Assembly (NCBI GenBank): GCA_021780905.1
Contig: JAJXXW010000091.1
Coordinates: 1 to 50,975, forward strand
Source of the DNA: a bacterium
GTDB taxonomy: Bacteria > Verrucomicrobiota > Verrucomicrobiia > Limisphaerales > UBA11358
DNA length: 50,975 bases
Reading direction: 5' to 3'
Positions 8,695 to 16,580 of this stretch are shown here, piece by piece; position 1 is the first letter of the stretch; each line of letters opens with the position of its first letter. A program made the position numbers and the translations under genes. The notes under the pieces were generated by a model, which made no database searches, had not been told where the DNA came from, and saw only the letters and a list, made by a program, of their open reading frames with translations.

Positions 8695-9972
8695 TCACGG
8701 CACCAGGAACGGACTGAACTCGTCCCGCAGGTGCGGCGGAATGCGCACCTTGAAGCGGGCGTTTTTGCCGCCGTAGCGGCTTTCCACCACCTGGCCGACG
8801 GCATGAATCCGCGCAATAACGGCCGCCTTTTCCTGCGGCACGCGCAAATCCAAAAACTCACGGACGGGCCGGAGCTGCGTGCCGAGTTCCGCCAGCAGGG
8901 GCTCAATGCCTTCGCCCGTTTTCGCGGAAATCGAAACCGCGTGCGGATATTTTTCACGCAACAGCGGGGCCACGTTGCCGGCGAGCTGGTCAATCTTGTT
9001 GAACACCATCAACACCGGTTTTTCCGCCGCGCCGATTTCCCGCAGCACGGTGTTCACGGCGTCGATCTGTTCCTCCGCCTGCGCGTGGCTGATGTCCACG
9101 ACATGCACGAGCAAATCCGCCTGCACGACTTCTTCGAGCGTCGCCTTGAACGCCTCGACGAGTCCGTGCGGGAGTTTTTTGATGAAACCCACGGTGTCGG
9201 TGAGTAAAACATTTTGGTTCGTCGGCAGACGCAAACGCCGGGTGGTCGGGTCGAGCGTGGCGAACAATTTGTCCTCCGCCACAACCCTCGCGCCGGTGAG
9301 CCGGTTGAGCAGCGTGGATTTGCCAGCGTTGGTGTAGCCCACGATGGAGGCGAGCGGCCATTGGCTGCGCTGGCGGCCGGCACGCTGCGTCTCACGCTGG
9401 GAACGGACTTTGTCGAGTTCGCCGGCGATTTTTTCGAGGCGCTCGGAAATTTTCCGGCGGTCGGCCTCAAGCTGCGATTCGCCTTCGCCACCGATGGAGC
9501 CGGTGGAACCGCGCTGGCGCGACAAGTGCGACCAGTAGCGCGTCAGGCGCGGCAGCAGGTATTGCAACTGCGCGTGCTCGATCTGCAATTTGCCCTCGCG
9601 CGTGCGCGCCCGCTGGCCGAAGATTTCCAGAATCAGCGCGGTGCGGTCCATGATTTTGCAGCCGAAGATTTTCTCCAGATTACGCGTCTGCGCGGGCGAA
9701 AGCTCGTCGTCAAAGATCACGGTGTCCACGTCGTTTTGTTTGCAGGACGCGGCGAATTCCTGCGCCTTGCCGCCGCCGATGTAGGTAGCGGCGACGGGCG
9801 CAGCAAGCTTTTGCACGCCTTCGCCGACGATTTGGGTGCCGGCGGTGGTGGCGAGTTCCTCCAGTTCGGCGAGCGATTCGCGGACCTCGGCGGCGGTGCG
9901 CGTTTGGAGTTCCACGCCGATGAGGAAGACGCGCACGGAGCGCGTGTCGCGGGTCTGGATGAGCGATTTCAA
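8695..9972 (-). CDS. hflX: Ribosome-associated GTPase HflX
   Basis: The protein has 425 residues. An N-terminal HflX domain has the glycine-rich YIGGGKAQEF and FDDELSPAQTRNLE. The conserved coiled linker with SRQRGSTGSIGGEGESQLE follows, then the G domain: GYTNAGKST (G1, about residue 210), DTVGF (G3), NKID (G4) and SAK (G5). HflX splits stalled or hibernating 70S ribosomes. It is divergent from the protease gene at 10112, with 139 bp between them. Length and motifs are ordinary for the family. Confidence 0.95.
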   Translation of the reverse strand: MKSLIQTRDTRSVRVFLIGVELQTRTAAEVRESLAELEELATTAGTQIVGEGVQKLAAPVAATYIGGGKAQEFAASCKQNDVDTVIFDDELSPAQTRNLEKIFGCKIMDRTALILEIFGQRARTREGKLQIEHAQLQYLLPRLTRYWSHLSRQRGSTGSIGGEGESQLEADRRKISERLEKIAGELDKVRSQRETQRAGRQRSQWPLASIVGYTNAGKSTLLNRLTGARVVAEDKLFATLDPTTRRLRLPTNQNVLLTDTVGFIKKLPHGLVEAFKATLEEVVQADLLVHVVDISHAQAEEQIDAVNTVLREIGAAEKPVLMVFNKIDQLAGNVAPLLREKYPHAVSISAKTGEGIEPLLAELGTQLRPVREFLDLRVPQEKAAVIARIHAVGQVVESRYGGKNARFKVRIPPHLRDEFSPFLVP

Positions 9973-10111
9973 ATTGTCGTGGCCGGCAAGCTAGCAGATT
10001 TTTTCGCCGGCGAAAGCCCGGAGTGGCGGACGAACAGCCGCGCCAACTCCACTGGAACGATGAGGATTTTTATTGGTGCTGGCACAGATTTGCTTTTAGC
10101 ATCGCCGGCGC

Positions 10112-11089
10112 ATGAAACAAATTTCATTCCTCGGCCTGGCGCTGGCGGGATTGCTGGTGCTGGCCGGGGTGCCGAACCGTTCACCGGCGCAGAGTGCCGG
10201 CACGCCGGTGTATTCGGCGGACGACCAGGCGGACAACGAGCGGCTCATGGCTGCCGCCGAGAAATTGCGCAAGGCCGGCCAACTGGTGCGCGAAGCGGTG
10301 CTGACCAACCAGTTCAACCACGCCAGTTGCCCGGTCAAACTGGACCCGCCGAAAACCCAGCCGCTGACCGGGCGGGCCTTGTGCGCCGCCGCCCGCGCCG
10401 CGCACATCCGCGTGGGCTGGTATTACCACTGCGCCTCAACTAACGAGTGGGACCTCGACCTTGCCGGCGGCTACGCCCTGACGAAAGACGGTGTCGTGGG
10501 CACATGTTTTCACGTCGTCCAGCCGCCGGACGATTCCCGGAAGAGTTATCTGGTCGCGGCCGACGAAACCGGCCGGGTTTATCCCGTCACGGAAATTCTC
10601 GCGGCCAGCGCCCACGCCGACGTGGCCATCCTCCGGGTGGCGGCCAAGGATTTCAAACCGCTGCCTTTGAGCACCGATGTGCAGCCCGGCGACCGCTGTG
10701 CGTGTTTCAGCGAACCCGACGGGATGCGCGGTTATTACACCGAGGGCGTGGTCAGCCGGTTTGTGACCACCACCGACACGCCGCCGGTCCTGATGGTGGA
10801 TGTCTCGCTGGACTGGGCGCCCGGCTCCAGCGGATCGGCGGTGCTGGACGCCTGCGGCAATCTCATCGGCCACGTTGACACCATTCAATCCATTAACAGC
10901 GACCCGGACGATGCCAGCGACAATGTCCCCCCCGAAGGCAAGGGCGAAAAAGGTGCCGACAAAACTCAGGAAAATGAAATTGCCAATGTCCCGCCGGGCG
11001 GCGACGCAAGCACCAGCACTTACATGAACGTGCATGAAGCCGTGGCCGCGAAGGAAGTGCTCTCGCTCATCCACCAGCCGGCAAAGTGA
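10112..11089 (+). CDS. Exported trypsin-like serine protease
   Basis: The protein has 325 residues with a signal peptide (hydrophobic residues 5-20, then ANR/AQS). A DegP-like chymotrypsin fold can be read from the catalytic positions: His in GVVGTCFHVV (about 133), Asp in ASAHADVAIL (about 170) and Ser in APGSSGSAVLD (about 241). No PDZ domain follows; the tail is acidic, low in complexity, and ends with a short helix. It probably acts in the periplasm. The substrate is unknown. Confidence 0.8.
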   Translation: MKQISFLGLALAGLLVLAGVPNRSPAQSAGTPVYSADDQADNERLMAAAEKLRKAGQLVREAVLTNQFNHASCPVKLDPPKTQPLTGRALCAAARAAHIRVGWYYHCASTNEWDLDLAGGYALTKDGVVGTCFHVVQPPDDSRKSYLVAADETGRVYPVTEILAASAHADVAILRVAAKDFKPLPLSTDVQPGDRCACFSEPDGMRGYYTEGVVSRFVTTTDTPPVLMVDVSLDWAPGSSGSAVLDACGNLIGHVDTIQSINSDPDDASDNVPPEGKGEKGADKTQENEIANVPPGGDASTSTYMNVHEAVAAKEVLSLIHQPAK

Positions 11090-11207
11090 AGCGCCGTCCC
11101 CACCACCAACACGGACAAACCTTCCAGCCGACCTGACGCCAAACCGCAAAGCTGGGAACCCAATTTCTTCCTTCGTGTCTTGGTGTTTTTGTGGTTATAC
11201 TTTTTTC

Positions 11208-12152
11208 ATGTCTGAACGCAAAACACCTGACGAGCGTAATAATTGGTCCGAACTGGAACGCATCCGCCACTCCTGCGCCCACGTCATGGCCACCGCGATT
11301 TTGCGGCTCTGGCCGGAGGCGCAGTTTGCCTACGGCCCGCCCGTCGAGAACGGCTTTTACTACGACCTCGAATGCTCCCACCGCATCTCGCCCGAGGATT
11401 TTGAAAAGATTGAGGCGGAGATGAAGAAGGAGATCAAGGCGAACAACACCTTTGAGAAACTTACCGTCACGCGCGAGCAGGCCGTTGCCGATGCGACTTC
11501 CGGTCGTCTGGGCGGACTGGGCGAACGTCCCGGCAACGCCTCGAAGTTCAAATTGGATTTGCTCAAGCAGATTCCCGAAGGCGAACCGATTTCCTATTTC
11601 AAGAACGGCGATTTCCTCGATCTTTGCGCCGGGCCTCATGTGATGCGCACCGGCAACATCGGCGCGTTCAAGCTCACCAGCGTGGCCGCTGCGTATTACA
11701 AGGGCGACGAAAAAGGCCCGCAGCTCCAGCGCATCTACGGCACGGCGTTCAAGAACAAAACCGCGATGGACGAGTATTTCAAGATGATCGAGGAGGCCAA
11801 GCGCCGCGATCATCGCAAGATCGGCGCGGAGATGGGGCTGTTCGCGATTGACACGGAATTTGTCGGGCCGGGCATGCCGCTGTGGCTGCCCAAGGGCACG
11901 GTGCTCGTCGAGGAACTGGAGAAGCTGGCCAAGGAAACCGAATTCGCCGCCGGCTATGTCCGCGTTCGCACGCCGCATCTGGCCAAGGAGAAGATGTATA
12001 AAACCTCCGGCCACCTGCCGTATTACGCGGAGAGCATGTTTCCGAAAATGGAAATGGACGAACACCGCGCCGACCGCCAGCAAATCGAGCAACGCATCGC
12101 CGAACTGGAAAGACAACTGGCTGATTACGCGAAGAAGAAATCCGGCGGCTGA
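11208..12152 (+). CDS. thrS: Threonyl-tRNA synthetase, N-terminal half (split gene)
   Basis: The protein has 314 residues from ATG 11208. There is no TGS domain. Residues 15-220 are the editing (SAD) domain with the HxxxH motif (His21, His25) and the C-x-G-P-H motif (Cys140, His144). The start of the class II catalytic core with motif 1 follows (LEKLAKETEFAAGYVRVRTP), then KTSGHLPYYAESMF. In a normal ThrRS about eight more residues lead to YCIKPMNCPGH. Here residues 279-314 instead form a charged, coiled-coil-like tail (IAELERQLADYAKK) ending in TGA. Motifs 2 and 3 are encoded 8.2 kb away at 20323. The frame shows no decay. Expression of both halves as a two-chain enzyme is inferred. Confidence 0.9.
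   Translation: MSERKTPDERNNWSELERIRHSCAHVMATAILRLWPEAQFAYGPPVENGFYYDLECSHRISPEDFEKIEAEMKKEIKANNTFEKLTVTREQAVADATSGRLGGLGERPGNASKFKLDLLKQIPEGEPISYFKNGDFLDLCAGPHVMRTGNIGAFKLTSVAAAYYKGDEKGPQLQRIYGTAFKNKTAMDEYFKMIEEAKRRDHRKIGAEMGLFAIDTEFVGPGMPLWLPKGTVLVEELEKLAKETEFAAGYVRVRTPHLAKEKMYKTSGHLPYYAESMFPKMEMDEHRADRQQIEQRIAELERQLADYAKKKSGG
11958..12152 (+). repeat. thrS 3'-end repeat, copy 1 (inside thrS-N)
   Basis: This is the segment of thrS-N from VRVRTPHL to the stop codon that is repeated downstream at 14058-14246, 14856-14971 and 15440-15602, always in the same orientation. The stretch encoding YKTSGHLPYYAESMFPKMEM is almost identical in copies 1, 2 and 4. The tail after DEHRADRQ has diverged (QQIEQRIAELERQLADYAKK here). 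It is the only copy joined to a full editing domain. Confidence 0.9.
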
Positions 12153-12183
12153 ATTATGACCGCGAAATACACCAAATACGCGA

Positions 12184-13149
12184 ATGACCAAACTCTCCAC
12201 AACCGCCGCAAACCCCTACGCGCCGCCGGTAAGCCAACTGCTTTCGCTGGGCGAGCCGCGAGGCAGGGAATGGCAGGAGTGGCGTGATTATGCCACGCTG
12301 GGCATTTCGGCGGAGGCCGTGCCGGAGTTGATCCGTATGGCGACGGATGCCGCGCTGAATGACGGCCCGCCGAAAAGCAAATCCGTTTGGGCGCCGGTTC
12401 ACGCATGGCGGGCGCTGGGCCAAGCCCTTGCGGGCGGCCACCCGCGCGCGGCGGAAGCCGTCGCGCCGCTGCTCACGCTGCTCCATCGCATTGATGCTGC
12501 GCAAGACGATCGGGTGACCAATGATCTGCCCAAAGTGCTCGCGCTCATTGGCGCGGCGGCGCTGGAGCCGGCGGCCAATTATCTGGCTGATGCAGCGCAT
12601 GGCGATTGGGCGCGCGTGGCGGCGGCCACGACACTCGCGGAGATTGGCAAAAAGCATCCCGCATTGCGCGCCGAGTGCGTGGCGCGGCTGGCAAAGCAGT
12701 TGGAGAAATTTGCCGAGCAGCCGGAAACGGTGAACACGTTTGTGATTTCGGCGCTCTGGGATTTGCGCGCGGTGGAGGCCATGTCCGTCATTGAGCGTGC
12801 GTTCGCATCCGGCCTGGTGGATGAATCCGTCAATGGTGATTTGGAGGATGTGCAGATTCATTTCGGTTTGAAAACGCAGCGCGAGCATCCGCGCAAGCCA
12901 AACCGGCTGACGGAAATGAGCCAAAAACTGTCCGGCATGCGCGAGGAAATCGAGGCTTACGAGCGGGAGAATGCCGGGTTGCGCGAGACGATTGCCGCAA
13001 TGGAGGCCATTGTTCCGAAAGTTGAAGGTTCGGCAGACGATTCAGAATGGAAAATTCCCGAACCATACGTTGCTCCGCCCAAAGTCGGGCGCAATGATCC
13101 TTGTCCCTGCGGCAGCGGCAAGAAATACAAGAAATGCTGTGGGGTGTGA
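12184..13149 (+). CDS. HEAT-like protein with C-terminal SEC-C zinc motif (DUF1186-like)
   Basis: The protein has 321 residues. Most of it is helical and resembles HEAT-type repeats (about residues 15-230), followed by a coiled coil (about 240-275, [18 protein letters not shown]). It ends with the SEC-C zinc-binding motif, [23 protein letters not shown] tails bind zinc and often contact ribosomes or SecB-like partners. It starts 32 bp after the thrS-N stop and is the first cassette inside the split gene. Function unknown. Confidence 0.75.
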   Translation: MTKLSTTAANPYAPPVSQLLSLGEPRGREWQEWRDYATLGISAEAVPELIRMATDAALNDGPPKSKSVWAPVHAWRALGQALAGGHPRAAEAVAPLLTLLHRIDAAQDDRVTNDLPKVLALIGAAALEPAANYLADAAHGDWARVAAATTLAEIGKKHPALRAECVARLAKQLEKFAEQPETVNTFVISALWDLRAVEAMSVIERAFASGLVDESVNGDLEDVQIHFGLKTQREHPRKPNRLTEMSQKLSGMREEIEAYERENAGLRETIAAMEAIVPKVEGSADDSEWKIPEPYVAPPKVGRNDPCPCGSGKKYKKCCGV

Positions 13150-13167
13150 AGGGGCAAAAGTGAGAAA

Positions 13168-13500
13168 TCAAAGCCGCTTCGGGGCCGGCGTCCGTTCGTA
13201 AAAAATAATTCCCACCCGCTGGATGTGGTCAATGAGTTCCGGATGGTTCAACTGGTGGAAGATGGAAAGGTCAATCATGTGGGGCAGCAGCAGGTCGTCC
13301 AGTTTGCCCATGATTTTCAGCAGGTCATCGGTTTGCAGTTCTTGCCCCATGAGTGTCAGGTCAATGTCCGAGCCGTTCTTGTAGTTGCCCTTTGCCCGCG
13401 AGCCATACAGCAACGCCTGCTCCACCTGCGGATGGCCGGCCAGCACGCCGGCGATTTTTTCAATCGTCGCCTCGGTCAGCCCAAATCGGCTGGGGTTCAC
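13168..13500 (-). CDS. MNT-type nucleotidyltransferase (antitoxin of HEPN/MNT-like pair)
   Basis: The protein has 110 residues in a minimal nucleotidyltransferase fold with the signature GSRAKGNYKNGSDIDL (about residues 33-48) and a further acidic residue in HMIDLSIF. Such proteins pair with HEPN or HI0074-type helical partners, and in HEPN/MNT systems the antitoxin adenylylates the toxin. Its start overlaps the end of the helical partner gene by four bases (13497-13500). It is the only antisense gene pair within the thrS insert. Confidence 0.85.
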   Translation of the reverse strand: MNPSRFGLTEATIEKIAGVLAGHPQVEQALLYGSRAKGNYKNGSDIDLTLMGQELQTDDLLKIMGKLDDLLLPHMIDLSIFHQLNHPELIDHIQRVGIIFYERTPAPKRL

Positions 13501-13922
13501 CGCGCCTCCCGGCTCAAGGTTTCCAGCCGCTCGGCCAGGCGCACAAATTCGGGAAAGTAAGCCGTGCGGATGCTGGTGGTGATTTCGCGGGCAACTTTTT
13601 CATCATAGGTATGGCTGGTCAGCCCGCGTTTTTTGATCATGTCCATCCACACTTCGCCCTGTTCCACCAACCCGCGCCGGAAGGCCAGCCGGAACGCGTC
13701 CCGGCTGCCGAGGATGCCGGTCTCGCCTTGCGCCTCGAACAAATCCTTCATGGTGTTCCACGCCAGTTCGTAGGTGTATTCAAAACTCTGGATCAACCCT
13801 TGCTACTCCAGTTCATTCAGGTTTCCCTTCTCGATAAATTTGGTGAGTTGCTTCAACGCCCGCTGGTAATTTTGGAAACGCTGCTTCCACCGAACATCAT
13901 TTGAACTCGATTGGTCGCTCAT
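13497..13922 (-). pseudogene. HI0074-family partner of MNT, interrupted by one amber stop
   Basis: Read from ATG 13922 this is a 141-codon gene of the HI0074 'nucleotidyltransferase substrate-binding' family: MSDQSSSNDVRWKQRFQNYQ, then a conserved FEYTYELAWNTMKD helix and SHTYDEKVA near the end. A single TAG at 13803-13805 falls in frame after NLNELE, where relatives read NLNELEKQGLIQSFEYTYE. The rest continues in the same frame, so only one base separates it from an intact gene. It may be inactivated, read through, or a sequencing error. A shorter product from the TTG at 13796 would lack the first helix. Confidence 0.75.
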
Positions 13923-13951
13923 GGCTTGGAGATTACCAGAAGCGCCCGGGC

Positions 13952-14054
13952 GTTGAAAGTTTGAGATTTCAAAGCGGTTCGCGGACGGCCATTTTCTCCG
14001 GCATATATGACATTTTGGAAGACGAAGAATTGGTTGCCGTTGAAGCCGCCGGCG
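13952..14054. repeat. Dispersed ~100-bp element, copy A
   Basis: This stretch resembles 19606-19703 over about 100 bp. Shared blocks are GAGATTTC, CGCGGACGGC, ATTTTCTCCG, a GAAGA core and GCCGTTGAAGCCGCCG. It has no convincing coding potential on either strand. It sits between the HI0074-family gene and thrS repeat copy 2. The second copy sits just ahead of the DUF433/DUF5615 module, so both copies flank toxin-antitoxin cassettes. Confidence 0.6.
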
Positions 14055-14057
14055 TGC

Positions 14058-14246
14058 GTCCGCGTCCGCACGCCGCATCTGGCCAGGGAGAAAATGTATA
14101 AAACCTCCGGCCACCTGCCGTATTACGCGGAGTCCATGTTTCCGAAAATGGAAATGGACGAACACCGCGCCGACCGCCAGAAAATCGAAGCCCGCATCGC
14201 CGAACTGGAGAAACAACTGGCCGATCACGCGAAGAAAATTATCTGA
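14058..14246 (+). repeat. thrS 3'-end repeat, copy 2
   Basis: A direct repeat of the end of thrS-N, starting at the VRVRTPHL codons and ending at an equivalent TGA. It reads REKMYKTSGHLPYYAESMFP, then KMEMDEHRADRQKIEARIAE and LEKQLADHAKKII. A small open frame from ATG 14007 covers it (79 codons), so a peptide could be made. It separates the MNT/HI0074 cassette from MazEF. Confidence 0.9.
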
Positions 14247-14314
14247 CAGACGCGTCCGCCAATCGGCAATGAAGTCAAATTGACGAAAAGCGCGGATTGG
14301 TGGAAGATGTGCCT

Positions 14315-14524
14315 ATGAAAACAACAGCGATTGAACTGGTTTTGAACCGCTGGCCTTACGGCTTGGAATTGCAGCCGTCGGCCAATGGCCTGTTGCTGCG
14401 TCCGCGCCAGAAAGCCCGCGCGGCGTGGGCAAAATCGTTCCGCCTTTCGCGTTTCACTGCGGATGACTTAGCCGCCACGCGCCAACTGACCAACGTATTT
14501 GACGCGAAGGAATGGCAATGGTGA
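14315..14524 (+). CDS. MazE-like antitoxin candidate
   Basis: The protein has 69 residues starting MKTTAIELVLNRWPYGLEL. The short beta-rich start (L-N-R-W-P-x-G-L-x-L-Q) and the basic middle (RPRQKARAAWAKSF) resemble AbrB/MazE-type antitoxins. It overlaps the MazF-type toxin gene by up to 13 bases, the usual antitoxin-first order. Identification leans strongly on this context. Confidence 0.7.
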   Translation: MKTTAIELVLNRWPYGLELQPSANGLLLRPRQKARAAWAKSFRLSRFTADDLAATRQLTNVFDAKEWQW

Positions 14525-14841
14525 TCGAGCGGTTCAACATTTTTCTCGTCCGACTTGATCCCACCACCGGCGCGGAAACCGCCAAGACCCGTCCGTGCGT
14601 GGTCGTTTCTCCCGACGAATTGAACCGGTCAGTTTCCACCGTCATCATTGCGCCGATGACGACGACTCGGCGCGGCTGGCCGACACGGGTGGAAATTTCT
14701 TTTCAGGGCAAGACCGGCGAGATCGCCTTGGATCAAATCCGCGCGGTGGACAAAACGCGGCTCGTCAAACGGCTGGGCAAACTGGATGCCGAAACGGCCG
14801 ATGCCGTGCTCGACACGCTGGGCGAATTGTTCGCGCCGTAA
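14512..14841 (+). CDS. MazF/PemK-type endoribonuclease toxin
   Basis: The protein has 109 residues (or 107 from ATG 14518). It reads RFNIFLVRLDPTTGAETAKT, then RPCVVVSPDELN, VIIAPMTTTRRGWPTRVEI and the GEIALDQIRAVDKTRLVKRLG block. These are the PemK/MazF SH3-like barrel signatures, including the conserved Arg-Pro after the first loop and the T/S in the APMT region. Members cut mRNA at short sites. It lies immediately downstream of, and overlaps, the antitoxin gene. thrS repeat copy 3 begins 14 bp after its stop. Confidence 0.9.
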   Translation: MAMVIERFNIFLVRLDPTTGAETAKTRPCVVVSPDELNRSVSTVIIAPMTTTRRGWPTRVEISFQGKTGEIALDQIRAVDKTRLVKRLGKLDAETADAVLDTLGELFAP

Positions 14842-14855
14842 ACCCGGCGTGAGGT

Positions 14856-14971
14856 TGTTTCCGAAAATGGAAATGGACGAACACCGCGCCGACCGCCAGC
14901 AACTCGAAGCCTGCATCGCCGAACTGGAAAAACAACTGGCTGAATACGCGAAGAAAAAATCTGCCGGGTGA
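14856..14971 (+). repeat. thrS 3'-end repeat, copy 3 (shortest)
   Basis: A direct repeat that starts at the codons for FPKMEMDEHRADRQ and runs to an equivalent TGA. The tail is QLEACIAELEKQLAEYAKK followed by KSAG. It lacks the upstream KTSGHLPYYAES part. It lies between the MazEF and HicBA modules. Confidence 0.9.
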
Positions 14972-15031
14972 TTTTTAACTGCCGGATAAAACCAGTTTTC
15001 ATTCCCGGCAAAATGAGTTATTGATAAACAT

Positions 15032-15250
15032 ATGAAACAATTCACAGCCATCGTGCATCGCGGCGAACCGGACGAAGGCGGTTTTTGGGCGACGTGCTTG
15101 GAAGTTCCAGGTGCGAATGGCCAAGGCGAAACCAAGGAGGAATGTCTGGCCGACCTCAAGAGCGCCATTCAACTCCTGCTGGAAACCGAGCGCGAAGAAG
15201 CCTTCCGGCTTGATCCCCGCGCGGAAACGGCGGAATTGGTGCTGGCATGA
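15032..15250 (+). CDS. hicB: HicB-family antitoxin
   Basis: The protein has 72 residues with the partial RNase H-like HicB fold: FTAIVHRGEPDEGGFWATCL, then EVPGANGQGETKEECLADLK and a helix (AIQLLLETEREE). The E-V-P-G-x-x-x-x-G-x-T-x-E-E motif is diagnostic. The short form lacks a separate DNA-binding domain. The stop overlaps the start of the toxin gene by four bases (ATGA). It neutralises HicA. Confidence 0.9.
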   Translation: MKQFTAIVHRGEPDEGGFWATCLEVPGANGQGETKEECLADLKSAIQLLLETEREEAFRLDPRAETAELVLA

Positions 15251-15441
15251 AACGGCGGGCGCTGCTCGGCCATTTGCAGGAACACGGCTGCGTGCTGTTC
15301 CGCGAAGGCGGCAGCCATTCCATCTGGCAGAATCCGCAGACGGGCCGCAAGGAAGCCATTCCCCGCCACACCGAAATCAAAAAATTTCTGGCCCGCTCCA
15401 TCTGCCGCAACCTTTCCGTGCCATTACCGCCGGGAAATTGA
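15247..15441 (+). CDS. hicA: HicA-family mRNA interferase toxin
   Basis: The protein has 64 residues with a double-stranded-RNA-binding-like fold. The catalytic histidine lies in GGSHSIWQNP, with family patterns L-x-x-x-G-C-V-L-F-R-E-G-G-S-H before it and PRHTEIKKFLARSICRNL after it. HicA cuts mRNA. The antitoxin-first order is seen in many Verrucomicrobia and is the reverse of the classical hicAB order. The stop codon is directly fused to thrS repeat copy 4. Confidence 0.9.
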   Translation: MKRRALLGHLQEHGCVLFREGGSHSIWQNPQTGRKEAIPRHTEIKKFLARSICRNLSVPLPPGN

Positions 15442-15602
15442 AAATGTATAAAACCTCCGGCCACCTACCGTATTACGCGGAGTCCATGTTTCCGAAAATG
15501 GAAATGGACGAACACCGCGCCGACCGCCAGAAAATCGAAGCCCGCATCGCCGAACTGGAAAAACAACTTTCCGACCACGCGCAGAAACAAGCGGGAGCTT
15601 GA
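15440..15602 (+). repeat. thrS 3'-end repeat, copy 4
   Basis: A direct repeat beginning exactly at the hicA stop codon. ATG 15444 opens a 52-codon frame, MYKTSGHLPYYAESMFPKME to LEKQLSDHAQKQAGA, ending with TGA. Its core is nearly identical to copies 1 and 2. After it comes a palindromic intergenic element and then the 21-nt repeat array. Confidence 0.9.
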
Positions 15603-15667
15603 CCGCGAAACACCCGAACCGCGCGAAAGTCATTTTTCCGTTCGCGTATTTCGCGTGGTTCGCGGTC
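15601..15667. repeat. Intergenic palindrome (CGCGAAA family)
   Basis: An inverted repeat: GACCGCGAAACACCCGAACC at the left pairs with GGTTCGCGGTC-type sequence at the right, with an inner TTCGCGTATTTCGCG arm. Related palindromes lie at 38489-38561 and 38894-38981. It could act as a transcription terminator or be a small mobile palindrome. No coding potential. Confidence 0.6.
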
Positions 15668-15689
15668 GAAGGCAATCTTGCTTGAAACT

Positions 15690-15983
15690 GAATTCTCCCG
15701 CCTGAGGCCGGATTGAAATTGCCAGTCGCCGGATTCCATCTTGCGGTCAAAAGATCGTGTCTGTCGGTCGTCAGATTGGTTCTGCAAATTGCCGGATGGC
15801 CTCTGCCGGTCGCCTGACGGCATCTGTCGGTTGGTTTATTCCATCTGCCAACTGCCAAATGGCATCTGCCAGTTGGTTTATCGCCGCGCGCTGTTGACTT
15901 TTGACCACTGACGGTTGCCAGATGGCATCTGTCAGTCGCCTTTTCCCATCTGCCAATCGGTTTATCGCGTCTGCAAGTTGCCT
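15690..15983. repeat. Array of 14 degenerate 21-nt repeats (array A)
   Basis: The stretch can be cut into fourteen consecutive units of exactly 21 nt, with a consensus close to GATGGCATCTGCCAGTCGCCT. Units such as GATGGCATCTGTCAGTCGCC and AATGGCATCTGCCAGTTGGT are close to each other, and outer units are more diverged. There are no spacers between units. The most constant part is the central CTGCCA/CTGTCG. A second array with the same period but another consensus is at 38589-38860. Confidence 0.85.
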
Positions 15984-16078
15984 TTTTGCCTCAAAACCCC
16001 GCTTTTTCTGAATTTACGTCGAAAAAATGACGATTTTTGGTGAGAACGCCCGTCCGGCGGGTTCACGATTGACGTGCT

Positions 16079-16289
16079 ATGACTACCAAACAGCAGAATA
16101 AACTGGCCATGTATCTGGCGACCAAGAGCGTGCTCGATGCCAACAACTCCGTATGGCAACGCCAAATTCGTGAGTGACTACAACCATGCGCGAATCATCG
16201 TTGACACCTCGGCCAGCCACGCCAGCCCAACGCCGCCGACACCCGCGCCGGCACCGGCAGCGACGCCGGGATTGAAAACCAATCCGTAA
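16079..16289 (+). pseudogene. Frameshifted small hypothetical gene next to array A
   Basis: Frame 1 from ATG 16079 reads MTTKQQNKLAMYLATKSVLD then ANNSVWQRQIRE and stops at 16177. The +1 frame continues with a protein-like sequence (TPYGNAKFVSDYNHARIIVD, then a proline-rich ASPTPPTPAPAPAATPG) and stops at 16289. This looks like one gene with a frameshift or internal deletion. The Pro-Ala-Thr-rich part recalls the N-terminus of the protein at 39028, which also follows a 21-nt array. Confidence 0.5.
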
Positions 16290-16320
16290 GCCACGGCGGG
16301 CAATTAAATCAAATCCAGAA

Positions 16321-16552
16321 AAATCCCAAAGGGATTTTAATCAATTAGCCCGGCGTTGCGAGGAACGAGCTACGCCGGGTTACGGTGAAAATAAAATCAA
16401 AACCCCAACGGGGTTTTATCAAATCGGTGACGGCATGATTCAACTCCTTCAGAGTTGATGAATGGTTGGGACATTGACCCAGCGTTGCCGCGCCAGCGGC
16501 TACGCTGGGTTAATCGTTTCCATCATTTCAACAACTCTGAAAGAGTTGAATC
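16321..16552. repeat. REP-like palindrome cluster upstream of the transposase
   Basis: Two composite palindromes lie here. The first (16321-16420) has AAATCCCAAAGGGATTTT, a stem AGCCCGGCGT/ACGCCGGGTT and AAAACCCCAACGGGGTTTT. The second (16437-16552) is a large inverted repeat with outer arms GATTCAACTCCTTCAGAGTT and AACTCTGAAAGAGTTGAATC, and an inner stem ACCCAGCGT/ACGCTGGGT. Related units follow the transposase gene at 17037 and recur at 19506. Confidence 0.8.
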
Positions 16553-16580
16553 ATCCGTCGGTTTTGAACATCATCCAGCC

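Noticed and set aside
11958..15602. Integron cassette array
   Set aside because: No integron integrase and no attC-type palindromic sites; the separators are coding repeats of thrS.
15690..15983. CRISPR array
   Set aside because: Units follow each other without spacers, are degenerate, and no cas genes are present.
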